Shown: positions 5,331 to 5,828 of the stretch, one piece after another
Position numbering within the stretch: position 1 is the stretch's first letter
How the letters are laid out: each line of letters begins with the position of its first letter
Assembly (NCBI GenBank): GCA_030705725.1
Contig: JAUZPW010000107.1
Span: 1 to 5,828, forward strand
From: Bacillota bacterium
GTDB taxonomy: Bacteria > Bacillota > Clostridia > Oscillospirales > Butyricicoccaceae
Direction of reading: 5' to 3'
Length of the DNA: 5,828 nt
Translations under genes and position numbers: made by a program
The notes under the pieces: model-generated
Seen by the model: the letters and a program-made list of their open reading frames with translations, nothing else
What the model was told of the DNA's origin: nothing
Database searches by the model: none

Positions 5331-5789
5331 ATGAAAGAGGCGCTCGCGCTCGCGCGCGAGGCGCTGTCCCTTGGCGAGGTGCCCGTCGGCTGCGTTATAG
5401 TCAGGGACGGGGAGATAATCGGAAAAGGAAGAAACCTCCGGGAAAGCGGGAAAAACGCGCTTTTGCACGCCGAAATCGCGGCGATCGACGAGGCGTGCCG
5501 GAATACGGGCGGCTGGAGGCTCGGTGACTGCTCAATTTACGTGACGCTCGAACCCTGCCCGATGTGCGCGGGCGCTATCTTAAACGCGAGAATTCCGAAA
5601 ATTTATTTCGGGGCGCGCGACAGGCGTCTCGGCGCCTGCGGAGGAGTGCTTAATCTGTTTGAGGAAAACTTCCGTTTCAAGCCAGCGATAGTCGGCGGGA
5701 TACTCGGGGAGGAATGCGCTTCGCTGCTGGGCGGTTTTTTTGATCTGATAAGGGAAAAAAAGATCGATTACGCAACATTATGGGAGTAA
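5331..5789 (+). CDS. tadA: tRNA-specific adenosine deaminase (TadA)
   Basis: Zinc enzyme that deaminates adenosine-34 to inosine in the anticodon of tRNA-Arg(ACG), in the cytoplasm; normally essential. With the ATG start it has 152 aa. The zinc and catalytic set is complete: His46 and Glu48 in HAEIAAIDEA, and Cys76 and Cys79 in TLEPCPMCAGAI. GEVPVGCVIV (15-24), GRNLRE and FGARDRRLGACGG (93-105) are typical of TadA and unlike cytosine or guanine deaminases, so a role on thiamine pyrimidines is unlikely. The ATG is given as the conservative start, but similarity to other TadA proteins continues seven residues upstream (TDKSELY) to an ACG codon at 5310 with a far better ribosome site; that form has 159 aa and overlaps thiZ by 8 bp. 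No terminator or clear promoter separates it from thiZ, so it probably shares the TPP-regulated transcript. The 39 bp after the stop are AT-rich with nothing assignable. Confidence 0.95.
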   Translation: MKEALALAREALSLGEVPVGCVIVRDGEIIGKGRNLRESGKNALLHAEIAAIDEACRNTGGWRLGDCSIYVTLEPCPMCAGAILNARIPKIYFGARDRRLGACGGVLNLFEENFRFKPAIVGGILGEECASLLGGFFDLIREKKIDYATLWE

Positions 5790-5828
5790 AGGACGGCAAT
5801 TTAATATATTATTAATACTTTAGTTCTA

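Noticed and set aside
5790..5828. Start of an RNA gene (the SRP RNA gene follows tadA in some Firmicutes)
   Set aside because: Only 39 AT-rich bases are visible and they show no SRP RNA motif; nothing can be supported.

Overview
The window most likely comes from a moderately GC-rich Gram-positive bacterium of the Firmicutes, probably a clostridial (Oscillospirales-like) lineage. The pointers are purine-rich Shine-Dalgarno sites (AGGAG, GGAGG), a secreted-type S41 protease ending in a peptidoglycan-binding domain, a lipoprotein-type solute-binding protein, a TPP riboswitch working through an intrinsic terminator, and use of GTG and TTG starts. The taxonomic call is inference from style, not from a marker gene. 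All recognised genes are on the + strand and coding density is high.

Left part (1-2195): the 3' part of a C-terminal processing peptidase (CtpA type: PDZ, S41 catalytic core, peptidoglycan-binding repeat). After 31 bp comes a 335-aa protein that I read as a degenerate relative of the homocysteine-binding and pterin-binding halves of methionine synthase (MetH). It lacks the zinc-binding cysteines, so it is probably not a methyltransferase.

Middle (2196-2479): a leader with a good sigma-A-like promoter (TTGCAT, 17 bp, TATTAT), a complete TPP (THI-box) riboswitch and a strong intrinsic terminator. A 7-bp antiterminator pairing between the riboswitch P5 strand and the 5' arm of the terminator can be written by hand, so this is probably a transcriptional OFF switch responding to thiamine pyrophosphate.

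Right part (2480-5789): a riboswitch-controlled operon. It encodes a small MTH1187/COG0011-type thiamine-binding protein, then a complete ABC importer of the ThiXYZ class: membrane permease ThiX, NMT1/THI5-like lipoprotein ThiY and ATPase ThiZ. By family knowledge ThiXYZ imports pyrimidine precursors or breakdown products of thiamine, such as formylaminopyrimidine, for salvage. The last gene is tadA, the essential tRNA adenosine-34 deaminase. It is packed against thiZ with no visible terminator or promoter between them, so a decoding enzyme appears to sit in a vitamin-regulated transcript.

Most unusual points: (1) tadA appears to start at an ACG codon (5310), which has an ideal GGAGG site 8 nt upstream and falls where the Bacillus TadA start methionine aligns, and not at the later ATG (5331); (2) tadA lies in the TPP-controlled operon; (3) the MetH-like protein has lost its active site. 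I found no CRISPR array, mobile element, tRNA or rRNA in the window.
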